Of a stretch of DNA of 64,000 nucleotides, positions 23,465 to 31,346 are shown in pieces. Numbering within the stretch: position 1 is the first letter of the stretch; the number at the start of each line of letters is the position of its first letter. The notes beneath the pieces are model-generated. The model saw only the letters and a list, made by a program, of their open reading frames with translations. It searched no databases and was not told the DNA's origin. The stretch lies in NCBI RefSeq assembly GCF_016714285.1, contig NZ_JADJNN010000004.1, positions 434,001 through 498,000 on the forward strand, in the 5' to 3' direction. This stretch comes from Nannocystis sp. GTDB lineage: Bacteria; Myxococcota_A; Polyangia; Nannocystales; Nannocystaceae. A program made the position numbers and the translations under genes.

Positions 23465-24298
23465 TCACTTGCCGTAGGCGTCGATGACGCTCTGGTAGTC
23501 GCCGCTGCCCGCCGCGCTGAGGTCCTTGATGCCGACCTCGCCGCAGGCAGCCTTGCCCTCGCCGCTGCACACCTTGGCGAGCGCGCCCTTGAAGGTCGCA
23601 CGCTCGGCGGCCGGGGCCGACGGGAACGCGACGACCACCATCGGCGGGAGCTTGTCGGACTTCCACACCGACTTGAGCGCCGCGCCGCCCTCGATCTTGC
23701 TGAGCTCGGCGTACTGAGCGTCGTCGATGAGGGCGCACTCGGCCTCGCCGGCGATCACCTTCTTGATCGTCTGCACCGGGCGGGTGGTGACGACCATGGT
23801 GAAGTCGGCGAGCGCGAACTTGCCGCCCGCGACGACCTTCTCGACGAAGCGAAGATCGCCGGCGTGGTTGCTGGCGAGGGTCTTGCCCTTGCAGCCGGCG
23901 AGGTCCGTCGCGGTCTTGCTGACGATGTGATACTCGCGGCCGCCGGCCTGACTGACCTCGGCCTTGCCGACCACCTCGAGGCGATGCTTGCCGCGCAGGC
24001 CCAGGAAGGCGCCCAGCGACATGATGCCGTAGTGGGGGTCGTCGCCGTGGATGACGACTTCGGCGGCCTCGCGGGTGGTCGCGTACTTGCCGACCGCGCC
24101 GGCCCAGCCGTTGGCCTTGCCCGCGGCGGCCACCAGCTTGTCGACGAAGGGCTGGGCCTGCGCCGCCGAACCGACGCCCTGCTCCTTGATGACCAGGACA
24201 TGGACCGTGTCACCGGCCTGCGCTGGACCGGCAGCGAGGGCGAGGCACGGGAGGACAGCGGCGAGGCAGAGGGCACGGTGAATTCGTGAAGATCGCAC
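23465..24298 (-). CDS. Periplasmic substrate-binding protein (PhnD/TAXI-like)
   Basis: 277 residues, starting at a GTG with an AGGAG ribosome binding site 8 nt upstream. Cleavable signal (LCLAAVLPCLALAAGPAQAGD). The mature part has the layout of phosphate/phosphonate-type binding proteins: a first lobe with IHGDDPHYGIMSLGAFLGL, the hinge segment TDLAGCKGKTLASNHAGDLRFVEKVVAGGKF typical of PhnD-like proteins, a second lobe (VQTIKKVIAGEAECALIDDAQYAEL) and a return to the first lobe. Two Cys near the C-terminus (VCSGEGKAACG) could form a disulfide. No permease or ATPase genes are adjacent, so it may be an orphan sensor component. The ligand cannot be told. Confidence 0.75.
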   Translation of the reverse strand: MRSSRIHRALCLAAVLPCLALAAGPAQAGDTVHVLVIKEQGVGSAAQAQPFVDKLVAAAGKANGWAGAVGKYATTREAAEVVIHGDDPHYGIMSLGAFLGLRGKHRLEVVGKAEVSQAGGREYHIVSKTATDLAGCKGKTLASNHAGDLRFVEKVVAGGKFALADFTMVVTTRPVQTIKKVIAGEAECALIDDAQYAELSKIEGGAALKSVWKSDKLPPMVVVAFPSAPAAERATFKGALAKVCSGEGKAACGEVGIKDLSAAGSGDYQSVIDAYGK

Positions 24299-24486
24299 TT
24301 GGAGGTCTCCTGGGCGGCCTTGGACGCCCGATGCCCTGAAGTATGCACGGGTCGCGGGTCCCGCCGAATAAAGCGGATGGGCTCAGCGATGCCTTGGAGG
24401 GGCGATCGGAGCCATTTTGTGGCGATGGACGTGATGCACCGCAAGCCAGGCCGCGGGCGCCGCACTGGCAGATTCGCCGCCAAACG

Positions 24487-24507
24487 CCGCCTGTGTGGCG
24501 CAGGCGG
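24487..24507 (-). terminator. Hairpin downstream of the aminomutase operon
   Basis: A perfect 7-bp GC stem (CCGCCTG / CAGGCGG) with a 7-nt loop begins 2 nt after the aminomutase stop codon. Only a short T run follows (CGTTTGG), so it is a weak or Rho-assisted terminator candidate. Confidence 0.4.
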
Positions 24508-24508
24508 G

Positions 24509-25648
24509 TTAGCTCTCGGGCAGGGGCGAGTCGACGTAGGTGAACTCACGGCCCTCGCCGTTGCGGAACACCATGCGCGTGCCCTCGCGACGGACGAGGC
24601 GCTCCGGGACGAGCGTGACCTTGCCGCCGCCGCCGGGCAGATCGACGACGAGCTGCGGGACGCCGAGGCCGCTGACCCGGCCACGCAGCGCGTCGAGGAT
24701 CTCCACCCCGGCCTGCACCGGCGTGCGCAGGTGCGCGGTGCCGCCGACCGGGTCGCACTGGAGGATATAGTACGGTCGGCAGCGCTGGCGCAGCAGCCAG
24801 CGGTTGAGCGTCTCGACGACCTCCGGGTCGTCGTTGATGCCGCGCAGCAGGACCATCTGATTGCCGACGGCGAAGCCGGCGTCGGCGAGGCGGTTCAGCG
24901 CCAGCGCGGCCTCGGCGGTGCACTCGCGCGGGTGGTTGAAGTGGGTGTTGACGAAGATCGGGTGGAAGGGGCGCAACGCCTCGAGCAGCGCCGGTGTGAT
25001 CCGCTGCGGCAGGGTGACCGGGTTGCGCGTGCACAGGCGGAGGATCTCCACGCTCGGGATGCTGCGCAGGTCGGCGACGATCTCGACCAGGCGCGCGTCG
25101 CTGAGGCTCAGCGGATCGCCGCCCGAGATCAGCACGTCCTTGATCGCGGGGGTGCGGCGCACGTAGTCGAGGGCCAGCGCGAGGGCGGCGCGGTCGGGGC
25201 TCGAGGTCGCGTCGCCGACCTTGCGCTGACGCGTGCAGTGGCGGCAGTACACCGGGCAGTTGTGGGTGACGTAGAGCAGCGCGCGGTCCGGGTAGCGATG
25301 CGAGAGGCCAGGGACCGGGCTGTGCTCCTCCTCGGCGAGCGGGTCGGCGAGGTCCCACGGGGTGGTGATCGTCTCGTCGATGTGCGGCACGGCCTGGCGG
25401 CGCACCGGGCAGCGGGGGCCCTGCGCGAGCGACAGGTAGTAGGGGGTGATCGCGAAGGGGAAGGCGTCGGCGCGGGCGAGGATGCCGGCGCGCTCGTCGG
25501 CCGAGAGATCGACGAGGCCCTCGAGCTCGGCGAGCGTGGTGACGCGGTTGCGCATCTGCCAGCGCCAGTCGCTCCACTGCTCGTCAGGGATGGCGGCCCA
25601 ACGCGGGTGGCGTGGCGTGTGCTCGGGGGCCGTTCGCGGGTCGGTCAT
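24509..25648 (-). CDS. kamA: L-lysine 2,3-aminomutase family radical SAM enzyme
   Basis: 379 residues. Lysine 2,3-aminomutases shift the alpha-amino group of L-lysine to the beta carbon using SAM, a [4Fe-4S] cluster and pyridoxal phosphate. The radical-SAM motif CPVYCRHC is at residues 131-138 (Cys131, 135, 138). ISGGDPLSLSD follows, as in the family, and the PLP lysine sits in PGGGGK (Lys343). Length and order match KamA/AblA; the relatives EpmB (acting on EF-P) and glutamate 2,3-aminomutase cannot be excluded. The ATG overlaps the upstream stop (ATGA), making it the last gene of an operon with an ECF sigma factor. No AblB acetyltransferase lies nearby. Confidence 0.88.
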   Translation of the reverse strand: MTDPRTAPEHTPRHPRWAAIPDEQWSDWRWQMRNRVTTLAELEGLVDLSADERAGILARADAFPFAITPYYLSLAQGPRCPVRRQAVPHIDETITTPWDLADPLAEEEHSPVPGLSHRYPDRALLYVTHNCPVYCRHCTRQRKVGDATSSPDRAALALALDYVRRTPAIKDVLISGGDPLSLSDARLVEIVADLRSIPSVEILRLCTRNPVTLPQRITPALLEALRPFHPIFVNTHFNHPRECTAEAALALNRLADAGFAVGNQMVLLRGINDDPEVVETLNRWLLRQRCRPYYILQCDPVGGTAHLRTPVQAGVEILDALRGRVSGLGVPQLVVDLPGGGGKVTLVPERLVRREGTRMVFRNGEGREFTYVDSPLPES

Positions 25649-26175
25649 GCAGGCGGCGTAGTATGCCGCCGCCAGGGCACGAACGCGACCGCGGCGACCA
25701 GGACCACGGCGCCGAAGATCACCGCCACGGCGCGCAGGCCGGCGCTGCCGCCATCGTCCGCGCCGACGACCTCGGCCAGCTGTCCGCTCCAGGTGCCGAG
25801 CGCCGCGACGCCGAGCAGCGGCGCGAGCATCAGGTAGGCGACGCCGGTGGCCAGCGCGTAGGCGAAGGCGAGGATGTAACTGCGGTACCGACGATCGAGT
25901 CCGGCGCCGGCGATCTGCACCGGCGCGGCAGCTCGCAGGACGCGGTCGGTGAACAGCGCGTCGCTCCGCTGGCGCACGCTGCCGAACAGCTCGATCTCCC
26001 GGTCGACGAAGCGGCGCAGCTCGTCGCGGCAGGCTGGTTCGGCGTCGACGAGGGCGCGCAGCTCGGTCGGCAGCCAGGTCGTGCCCTCGGGGTCGCGACG
26101 CAGCACGCCAGAGGCGATGTCGGCCTCCTCGAGGAAGCCGCGCAGGCGAGCGACCGATGCGGGCAGCTCAGCCAT
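25645..26175 (-). CDS. Putative anti-sigma factor, membrane protein
   Basis: 176 residues. A soluble N-terminal domain (about 1-95) contains EPACRDELRRFVDREIELFGSVR; it lacks the HxxxCxxC of zinc-binding anti-sigma domains. Two transmembrane helices follow (ILAFAYALATGVAYLMLAPLLG and AVAVIFGAVVLVAAVAFVPW). The role is inferred from context: the start overlaps the end of the ECF sigma gene by 8 nt and the small inner-membrane layout suits sequestering the sigma factor. Its own stop overlaps the aminomutase start (ATGA). Confidence 0.6.
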   Translation of the reverse strand: MAELPASVARLRGFLEEADIASGVLRRDPEGTTWLPTELRALVDAEPACRDELRRFVDREIELFGSVRQRSDALFTDRVLRAAAPVQIAGAGLDRRYRSYILAFAYALATGVAYLMLAPLLGVAALGTWSGQLAEVVGADDGGSAGLRAVAVIFGAVVLVAAVAFVPWRRHTTPPA

Positions 26176-26818
26176 CGACCTCGGCCTCGCCGGCGACCGG
26201 CGCCGGGTCGCCCCAGCCGTGGAGGTGCTCGCGGAGCAGGCGCTTGGCGCGGTGCAGGTGGGTCTTCACCGTCCCGAGCGGGAGGTCGAGGATCTCGGCG
26301 ATCTCGGGGTACGAGACGTCCTCGAGGTAGTAGAGCATGACAACGGCACGGTAGCGCTCGGGCAACGCGGCGATTGCCACGTCGAGGTCGCGGCGGAGAT
26401 CGGAGCGTGAGGCGCTGAGCGCCGTCTCGGGCGCCATGGCCCCGGACTCGAAGCCCTCGGGCAAGGAGGCCAGCTCGCGGACCCGCGTGCGGTGGTTGAG
26501 GTAGACGTTGTAGGCGATGCGGTACAGCCAGGTCGAGAAGCGGGCCCGACCCTCGAAGCCGGCGAGGCCGCGGTAGGCCCGGAGGAACACCTCCTGGGCG
26601 AGGTCGTCGGCGAGGGTGCGGTCGCTGGCGAGGCGCAGCAAGAGCCCGCGGACCTTGCCCTGGTGGCGGCGCAGCAGCTCGGCGAAGGCGCGGTCACCCT
26701 CGCTGTGACTGGCGCGGGCGACCAGATCCTCGTCGCTACAGTCGGCGAGGGAGGGCGCCTTGACGGTGCGGCCGAAGCCGAACCATGTCAGCGCGGCGGT
26801 TGCAGTCAGCTTGCTCAT
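26168..26818 (-). CDS. ECF-type RNA polymerase sigma factor
   Basis: 216 residues from the ATG at 26818, preceded by a GGAAGAAGG ribosome binding site. Region 2 is clear: FAELLRRHQGKVRGLLLRL, then DLAQEVFLRAYRGLAGFEG and FSTWLYRIAYNVYLNHRTR. Region 4 is YRAVVMLYYLEDVSYPEIAEILDLPLGTVKTHLHRAKRLLREHL. An unusual N-terminal extension of about 30 residues (SKLTATAALTWFGFGRTVK) precedes region 2. It directs polymerase to an alternative promoter set, probably under control of the membrane protein downstream. The start codon overlaps the stop of the upstream membrane protein (ATGA). Confidence 0.92.
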   Translation of the reverse strand: MSKLTATAALTWFGFGRTVKAPSLADCSDEDLVARASHSEGDRAFAELLRRHQGKVRGLLLRLASDRTLADDLAQEVFLRAYRGLAGFEGRARFSTWLYRIAYNVYLNHRTRVRELASLPEGFESGAMAPETALSASRSDLRRDLDVAIAALPERYRAVVMLYYLEDVSYPEIAEILDLPLGTVKTHLHRAKRLLREHLHGWGDPAPVAGEAEVDG

Positions 26819-27423
26819 GGGACCTTCTTCCCTCGTACCGCGCAGGCGTACGAGACCAGGTAGCCGAGGCCGATAAACCCGGGGATGAGCCCCGCGGGTC
26901 CGAGACCTTGCACGCCGTTCGACCACCCGCTCGCGGCGAGCGACGCCACCAGGAGTCCCAGGCCGGTGAACACCAGCACGATGCCGCGGCGCAGGTCGTT
27001 GCCGGCCGCGGAGGGGAACAGCGCCGGCGGCGGGTTCATTCCCTTCTCGATGTACTGGCGTGCCAGCTCGAGCCGGTTCTGCTCGGTGCGCTGACGGATG
27101 CGGACCACCGCGATCACGCCGATCACCAGCAGCGACAAGAAGGCGACGTCCAGCACCAGCGAGCCGCCACTGTTACACGCGCCCGGGCTGCGCGAGGGAT
27201 CGACGCCGCCCCAGAAGGCCCCGAGCAGGCCGGCGTCGGTGAGACAGCCGCGGATCGACCCGGCCACGCCCGAGACCAGATCGCTGAGGTGCAGGCCGCT
27301 CCACTCGAGGTCGAGGGCCAGCGTCGGCACGGCCGCGTGGGCTTCCGTCGCGGCGCCGAGGAAGGCGAACGCCGCCGAGGCGACAGCGAGCACGATCGAA
27401 GGGGTATATGGACCACAGCGCAT
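26815..27423 (-). CDS. Secreted/membrane protein with DUF6249-like C-terminus
   Basis: 202 residues from the ATG at 27423, which opens a signal peptide (SIVLAVASAAFAFLGAATEAHA). A ~60-residue external segment with two Cys precedes three transmembrane helices: VLDVAFLSLLVIGVIAVVRI, then after the amphipathic EQNRLELARQYIEKGMNPP segment the pair IVLVFTGLGLLVASLAASGW and LIPGFIGLGYLVSYACAVRG. The amphipathic segment followed by two helices is the pattern of DUF6249 proteins often found next to ECF sigma genes. Its stop overlaps the sigma start, so it is the first gene of a four-gene coupled operon. It may be part of the signal input. Confidence 0.7.
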   Translation of the reverse strand: MRCGPYTPSIVLAVASAAFAFLGAATEAHAAVPTLALDLEWSGLHLSDLVSGVAGSIRGCLTDAGLLGAFWGGVDPSRSPGACNSGGSLVLDVAFLSLLVIGVIAVVRIRQRTEQNRLELARQYIEKGMNPPPALFPSAAGNDLRRGIVLVFTGLGLLVASLAASGWSNGVQGLGPAGLIPGFIGLGYLVSYACAVRGKKVP

Positions 27424-27502
27424 AGGGGCAGCCAGCGTGGGACCCGGCGAGTCTCGCCGCGGTTTCACGGGCTGACAAGGTCGCTGCAGCCAGCTGGAAG
27501 CG

Positions 27503-28111
27503 CTACTGGGCGTGATCGGCGCGAAACCGGGCCCAGAGCGGAGAAAATTGCAGGTGAGCCCGCGGGCTCGCACCCGGGCCGGCCCCGACCCGGGCCAGAC
27601 AGCGCTCGACCTCGGCGTAGGCAGCGGCGATCACGGCCTCGAGCTCAGCGCCGTGGGCCGCTACGATGCGATCGACGACGGCGAGGAAGCCGGGCTCATC
27701 GTCCTCGTGACCGAAGAAGACGCCCTGGATCCCGACCTGCTCGGCGAACCACGGGGCCTCGGCGGCGGGCTCGAGGTACGCGCAGGACACGACGCAGCAG
27801 GCCAGCTCCTCCCACAAGAACCGGCGCTGCGCCGGGTCGGCGAGGTCGAAGGGGATCTGACCGTAGTCGACGCCGTGGTCGTCGGCGAGGCGACCGAACT
27901 GCAGCACGTGGACGAGCTCGTGCAGCAGGTTGGGCAGGCCGGCGGCCTCGACGATGAACGGGGCACGACCGGGGTCGCCGTCGCGGCGGCTGCGGACCAG
28001 GTTGTCGTCCCGGGTGTGGATGACGACCTCGCCGCCCATGTCCTCGAGGACGCGCGCGGCGAGGGCCAGCAGCGGGTGCGCGGCGTCGGGGTGGCCGGCC
28101 TCGAGGTGCAC
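27503..28111 (-). CDS. HExxH-motif putative metalloprotease
   Basis: 202 residues from a GTG at 28111, 2 nt after the stop of the upstream Cys-rich lipoprotein gene. The central LLHELVHVLQFGRL is a zinc-peptidase HExxH motif (HELVH). Downstream FLWEELACCVVSCAYLEPAAEAPWF supplies a possible third-ligand Glu (WEEL). There is no signal peptide, so it is probably cytoplasmic or its export is unusual. The tail ends in LWARFRADHAQ. Family unknown; the motif alone is suggestive. The tight spacing implies cotranscription and possibly maturation of the lipoprotein upstream. Confidence 0.65.
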   Translation of the reverse strand: MHLEAGHPDAAHPLLALAARVLEDMGGEVVIHTRDDNLVRSRRDGDPGRAPFIVEAAGLPNLLHELVHVLQFGRLADDHGVDYGQIPFDLADPAQRRFLWEELACCVVSCAYLEPAAEAPWFAEQVGIQGVFFGHEDDEPGFLAVVDRIVAAHGAELEAVIAAAYAEVERCLARVGAGPGASPRAHLQFSPLWARFRADHAQ

Positions 28112-28113
28112 GC

Positions 28114-29304
28114 CTACTTGATGCTCTTCACCCAGTTGATCAGCAAGCAGAGCTTGTCGTCGGCGAGCTTCATGCCACCGAGAGGCATCTGGCTGCCGCC
28201 GCCGCCCGGCGCGTTGGCCTGCTGGCCGTGGACCTTGTAGAGGAGGTAGCTCTCGTCGATCTTCCCGGGGGTGATCCGGTTCATGTCGGCGTTGGTCGCC
28301 TTCACGTTGACGGTCGCCGCCTTGAAGGTGGCCGCGTCGTTGAACTTGAGGCCGCCCGAGCCGCCGCCGTGGCAGCCGCAGTTGCCCATGATCGCACCCG
28401 CGAAGGCCGCGTCGATCCCGACCATCGCCTCGGCGCAATTGCCCGGCATCAGCGTCGGCCCGCCCTTGGGCTCGCACACGCCGCCCTTGCACGCGCCGCT
28501 CTGGCAGTCGTCATTGCCGCCGCAGGTCTGGCCGTCGACGCAGGGCCCGCAGCTGCCGCCGCAGTCGATGTCGGTCTCGTCGCCGTTCTTCAGCTTGTCG
28601 TCGCAGCCCGGGGCCACGCCGCCGAGGGTGCAGGCGTTGGTGCAGCCGTCGTCGTTGACGACGTTGCCGTCGTCGCACTCCTCGACCCCGGTGTGGACCA
28701 CCTTGTCGCCGCACTTGGCGACCTGACAGGTGTTGAGGCAGTCGTCGCCGTCGATCTCGTTGCCGTCGTCGCAGGCTTCGCCGATCTGGGTCTGGCCGTC
28801 GCCGCAGCTGCTCGGCGCGCAGTCGTTGGCGCAGTCGTCGTCGTTGATGTCGTTGCCGTCGTCGCAGGTCTCGCCGGGGGCGAGGAAGCCGTCGCCGCAG
28901 GTCGCGAACTTGCAGCCGGCGACGCAGTCGTCCTGGTAATTGACGTTGGCGTCGTCGCACTCCTCCTTGCCCGCCTCGACCAGGCCGTCGCCGCAGTTGG
29001 CGTTCTTGCAGACGCTGGTGCACGCGCCCTGGTCGGAGTTCGCGGCTCCGGCGTCGCACTGCTCGTCGGGGTCGACGTTGCCGTCGCCGCAATTGGGGGG
29101 GACCTCGCCGGTCGGATCGCCGGTCGGATCGCCGCTGGGATCGCCGCTGGTCGGGTTGGCGGTGTCGTCGGTGGCTACGCCGCCCGTGCTGGCAGCGGAG
29201 TCGCTCACGCTGGCGCCGGTGCTGCCCGGTTCGGTGGTGGCTTCGTCGTCACCACAGGCGAACGGCAGGAGAACCACGGAGAGAGATAGTGCGAAGACGC
29301 GCAT
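28114..29304 (-). CDS. Lipoprotein with Myxococcus Cys-rich repeats and a CxCH domain
   Basis: 396 residues. Signal peptide MRVFALSLSVVLLPFAC (lipobox, Cys17) and a Thr/Ser/Gly linker with SGDPSGDPTGDPTGE. Five tandem repeats of the CGDG-x-GE-CDDGN-x-D-C-x-C type ('Myxococcus cysteine-rich repeat', about residues 72-235) follow, then CDDKLKNGDETDIDCGGSC and CVDGQTCGGNDDC modules. The C-terminal domain has GNCGCHGGGSGGLKF, a CxCH variant of the cytochrome c haem site, and ends with MPLGGMKLADDKLCLLINWVKS, as in planctomycete-type cytochrome-like domains. Outer-membrane surface protein; haem binding is possible but unproven because the CxxCH spacing is shortened. Confidence 0.85.
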   Translation of the reverse strand: MRVFALSLSVVLLPFACGDDEATTEPGSTGASVSDSAASTGGVATDDTANPTSGDPSGDPTGDPTGEVPPNCGDGNVDPDEQCDAGAANSDQGACTSVCKNANCGDGLVEAGKEECDDANVNYQDDCVAGCKFATCGDGFLAPGETCDDGNDINDDDCANDCAPSSCGDGQTQIGEACDDGNEIDGDDCLNTCQVAKCGDKVVHTGVEECDDGNVVNDDGCTNACTLGGVAPGCDDKLKNGDETDIDCGGSCGPCVDGQTCGGNDDCQSGACKGGVCEPKGGPTLMPGNCAEAMVGIDAAFAGAIMGNCGCHGGGSGGLKFNDAATFKAATVNVKATNADMNRITPGKIDESYLLYKVHGQQANAPGGGGSQMPLGGMKLADDKLCLLINWVKSIK

Positions 29305-29376
29305 GCCGGCGAGGATGCCTGGACGGGCCGGGAGAGCAAGCGCGAAAATGCAAATGCCGGCCGATGCCGGGCGAAT

Positions 29377-29994
29377 TCAAAAGCGCAGCGTGAGGCCCAG
29401 CGCGAAGCTCTGGCGGTCGGCCCGCACGCTGGCGGCGAGGCGCTTCTGCTGCCGCTTGCCGACGGTGAGCATGGCGATGCCGCCGCCCAGCAACAGCGCT
29501 CCGGGCACCACCAGCGCCGCCGTGGCCCGATTGCGGCCGCCCTCGGTGCAACCATTCCCGGCCGGGTCACCGAGTCGATTGCAATTCATCACCCCGGTCT
29601 CGGGGTTGTTGATCTTGGCCTGACTCATCGCTATCCCACCGATCGTGAGCACGACCCCGAGGGCCAGGAACACCGCCCCGCTGCGCACCCAGTGGCGGGC
29701 CCGGATCGCCTCGGGGCTGTCGACCAGCGGGTCGTACGGCACTTCGTCGGCGGCATCCTCTTCTTCGACGGGACCCTCGACGACATCAGGGGTCGTCGAC
29801 GCGGGAACGGAGACGGGCGGCGAAACCGGTGCTGTCGGGGCGAGCTCGGACGGCGGCGAGAGATCGCTGCCTGATGGCTCCGTGGCGGCTGCCTCGCTGG
29901 CTTCGGTCCCTGCATAGTCGCGAGGCTGCGGGCTCGCCTCGGGGGGCGCGGCCAGAGCCAGGGCGATGGAGCTGCGCAGGATCAGGGCGAGCAT
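29377..29994 (-). CDS. Membrane protein with two C-terminal helices
   Basis: 205 residues from the ATG at 29994; a TTG four codons upstream is an alternative. Signal-like N-terminus (MLALILRSSIALALAAPPEA), a long Pro/Ser/Glu-rich linker (to about 100), then SGAVFLALGVVLTIGGIAMSQ and TAALVVPGALLLGGGIAMLTVG, ending LGLTLRF. The C-terminal Phe and arrangement resemble the protein at 1145-2212, which also pairs two Gly-rich helices after a low-complexity part. No known domain. Divergent from the gene at 30076. Confidence 0.6.
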   Translation of the reverse strand: MLALILRSSIALALAAPPEASPQPRDYAGTEASEAAATEPSGSDLSPPSELAPTAPVSPPVSVPASTTPDVVEGPVEEEDAADEVPYDPLVDSPEAIRARHWVRSGAVFLALGVVLTIGGIAMSQAKINNPETGVMNCNRLGDPAGNGCTEGGRNRATAALVVPGALLLGGGIAMLTVGKRQQKRLAASVRADRQSFALGLTLRF

Positions 29995-30075
29995 CAGCGG
30001 CGCCAAGCTATCACACCGCCCCGACGAGCCGCGCCGGAACCCACCCTCTTGTCAGCGACCGGGGCTCCCGCCAAA

Positions 30076-31293
30076 GTGGGTCCCGTGCTCGCAGCCCTGC
30101 TCCTCGCGCTGCTGGCCGGCGCGCCCGCGTCGGCGCCCGACTGCAGCGCGGCGGCCGACCCCGGGCTCGGCCCGGTCGACGCCCCGCTCGAGCTGACGGT
30201 GTACCTCGACCCGCTGAGCCGCGACCCCGTGCCGCCGCTGGCGCTGTGGATCGAGCTGCGGCGCCTGGTCAGCGATCACCGGGGTTCGTTGCACGTGCGC
30301 ATCGAGCCGGTCGCCACCGGCATGGTCCGTGACCCCAACACCCTGGCGCTGCTGCGCTGGTTCGTCGCCGCCAGCGAAGACGGCGCCCAGGAGGCCGCGC
30401 TGCGCCTGCTCGACCGCGACGGCCGCGATCGGCTGGCGCTGCGCCTGGCCCGGCCGGGGGGTGCCGCCGCCCTGGCAGCCGAGATCGGTCGACCCACCAC
30501 CACCCGCCCGCAGCTGTGTCTGGAGCGCCGCCTCGAAGCCGCCCAGCTGGCGCTGAGAGTGCAGGTGCAGCGCGCCGGCGGATATCTCGGGCGACCACCG
30601 CTGTTCGTGCTCGGGGATCGCCTCGCCTTTGAGGACACCGTCGCGCTCGAGCGCGTCCGCGGTGAGGTCTCGCGTGAGCTCCAACGCCTGCACGCCGGCC
30701 GTCCCCTCCCCGGCCGCGGCAGCTGGCCGCCGTCACGGCCGGGGGTGAGCCTGCGGCTGATCCGGCCGCCGGCCGCCGCCGGCATGCTGGTGGGCGGGGT
30801 CGGCCTGCCGCACCGCCTCGTGCTGTTCGTCGAGCACGACGAGCATCCGAACCTCACCAACCTGGCCCCCGTGCTCGAGTACCGGCGCCAGCACCCGGGT
30901 CAGCTCGCGGTCCAGGTCATCGCCCGCGGCACGACCATGGCCGCCCGGCAGCTGCGCCTGCGCCTGTGCGCCGCGCAGAAGCTCGGGCTGGAGCTGGAGT
31001 ACCTGCGCCGGCTCGCCCGCGACCCGATGACCCGGGGCCTGAGCGCTGCCGAGCCGATACCCCTGGCCGAGCGCCTCGACGAGGCCGCCGAGGCCCACAG
31101 TTGCGAGCAGGACGAGCCCGAGCTCGAGCCCGGACCCGCCGGGGCGCGCGGTCTGCCGGACGGCGTCTGGCTCGACGGGACCGCCGTCGGTCAGGGCGAT
31201 CTCGAGGCGATCGGCGTGCGGATCGTCGGCTTGGAGGCCGCCCAGCGCCCGCTTGATGCCGTATTCTCGGCGGCGGCCCCCGCGGAGCTGTAA
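30076..31293 (+). CDS. Secreted thioredoxin-like protein (DsbA-type fold) without CxxC
   Basis: 405 residues from a GTG (30076); a TTG at 30049 and a GTG at 30085 are alternatives. A signal peptide (LAALLLALLAGAPASA) leads to APLELTVYLDPLSRDPVPPLALWIELRRLVSDHRGSLHVRIEPVATG, which has the beta-alpha-beta start of a DsbA-like thioredoxin fold, with SRDP where CxxC would be. A second similar half begins at PHRLVLFVEHDEHPNLTNLAPVLEYRRQHPGQLAVQVIARG. Two non-catalytic thioredoxin-like domains are the best reading. Gene neighbours give no clear partner. Moderate confidence in the fold, low in function. Confidence 0.6.
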   Translation: MGPVLAALLLALLAGAPASAPDCSAAADPGLGPVDAPLELTVYLDPLSRDPVPPLALWIELRRLVSDHRGSLHVRIEPVATGMVRDPNTLALLRWFVAASEDGAQEAALRLLDRDGRDRLALRLARPGGAAALAAEIGRPTTTRPQLCLERRLEAAQLALRVQVQRAGGYLGRPPLFVLGDRLAFEDTVALERVRGEVSRELQRLHAGRPLPGRGSWPPSRPGVSLRLIRPPAAAGMLVGGVGLPHRLVLFVEHDEHPNLTNLAPVLEYRRQHPGQLAVQVIARGTTMAARQLRLRLCAAQKLGLELEYLRRLARDPMTRGLSAAEPIPLAERLDEAAEAHSCEQDEPELEPGPAGARGLPDGVWLDGTAVGQGDLEAIGVRIVGLEAAQRPLDAVFSAAAPAEL

Positions 31294-31346
31294 CGCGGCG
31301 CTCCCACGAAGTCCCCCCGAAGCCCCCTGAAGCAGGTCGCACCACG

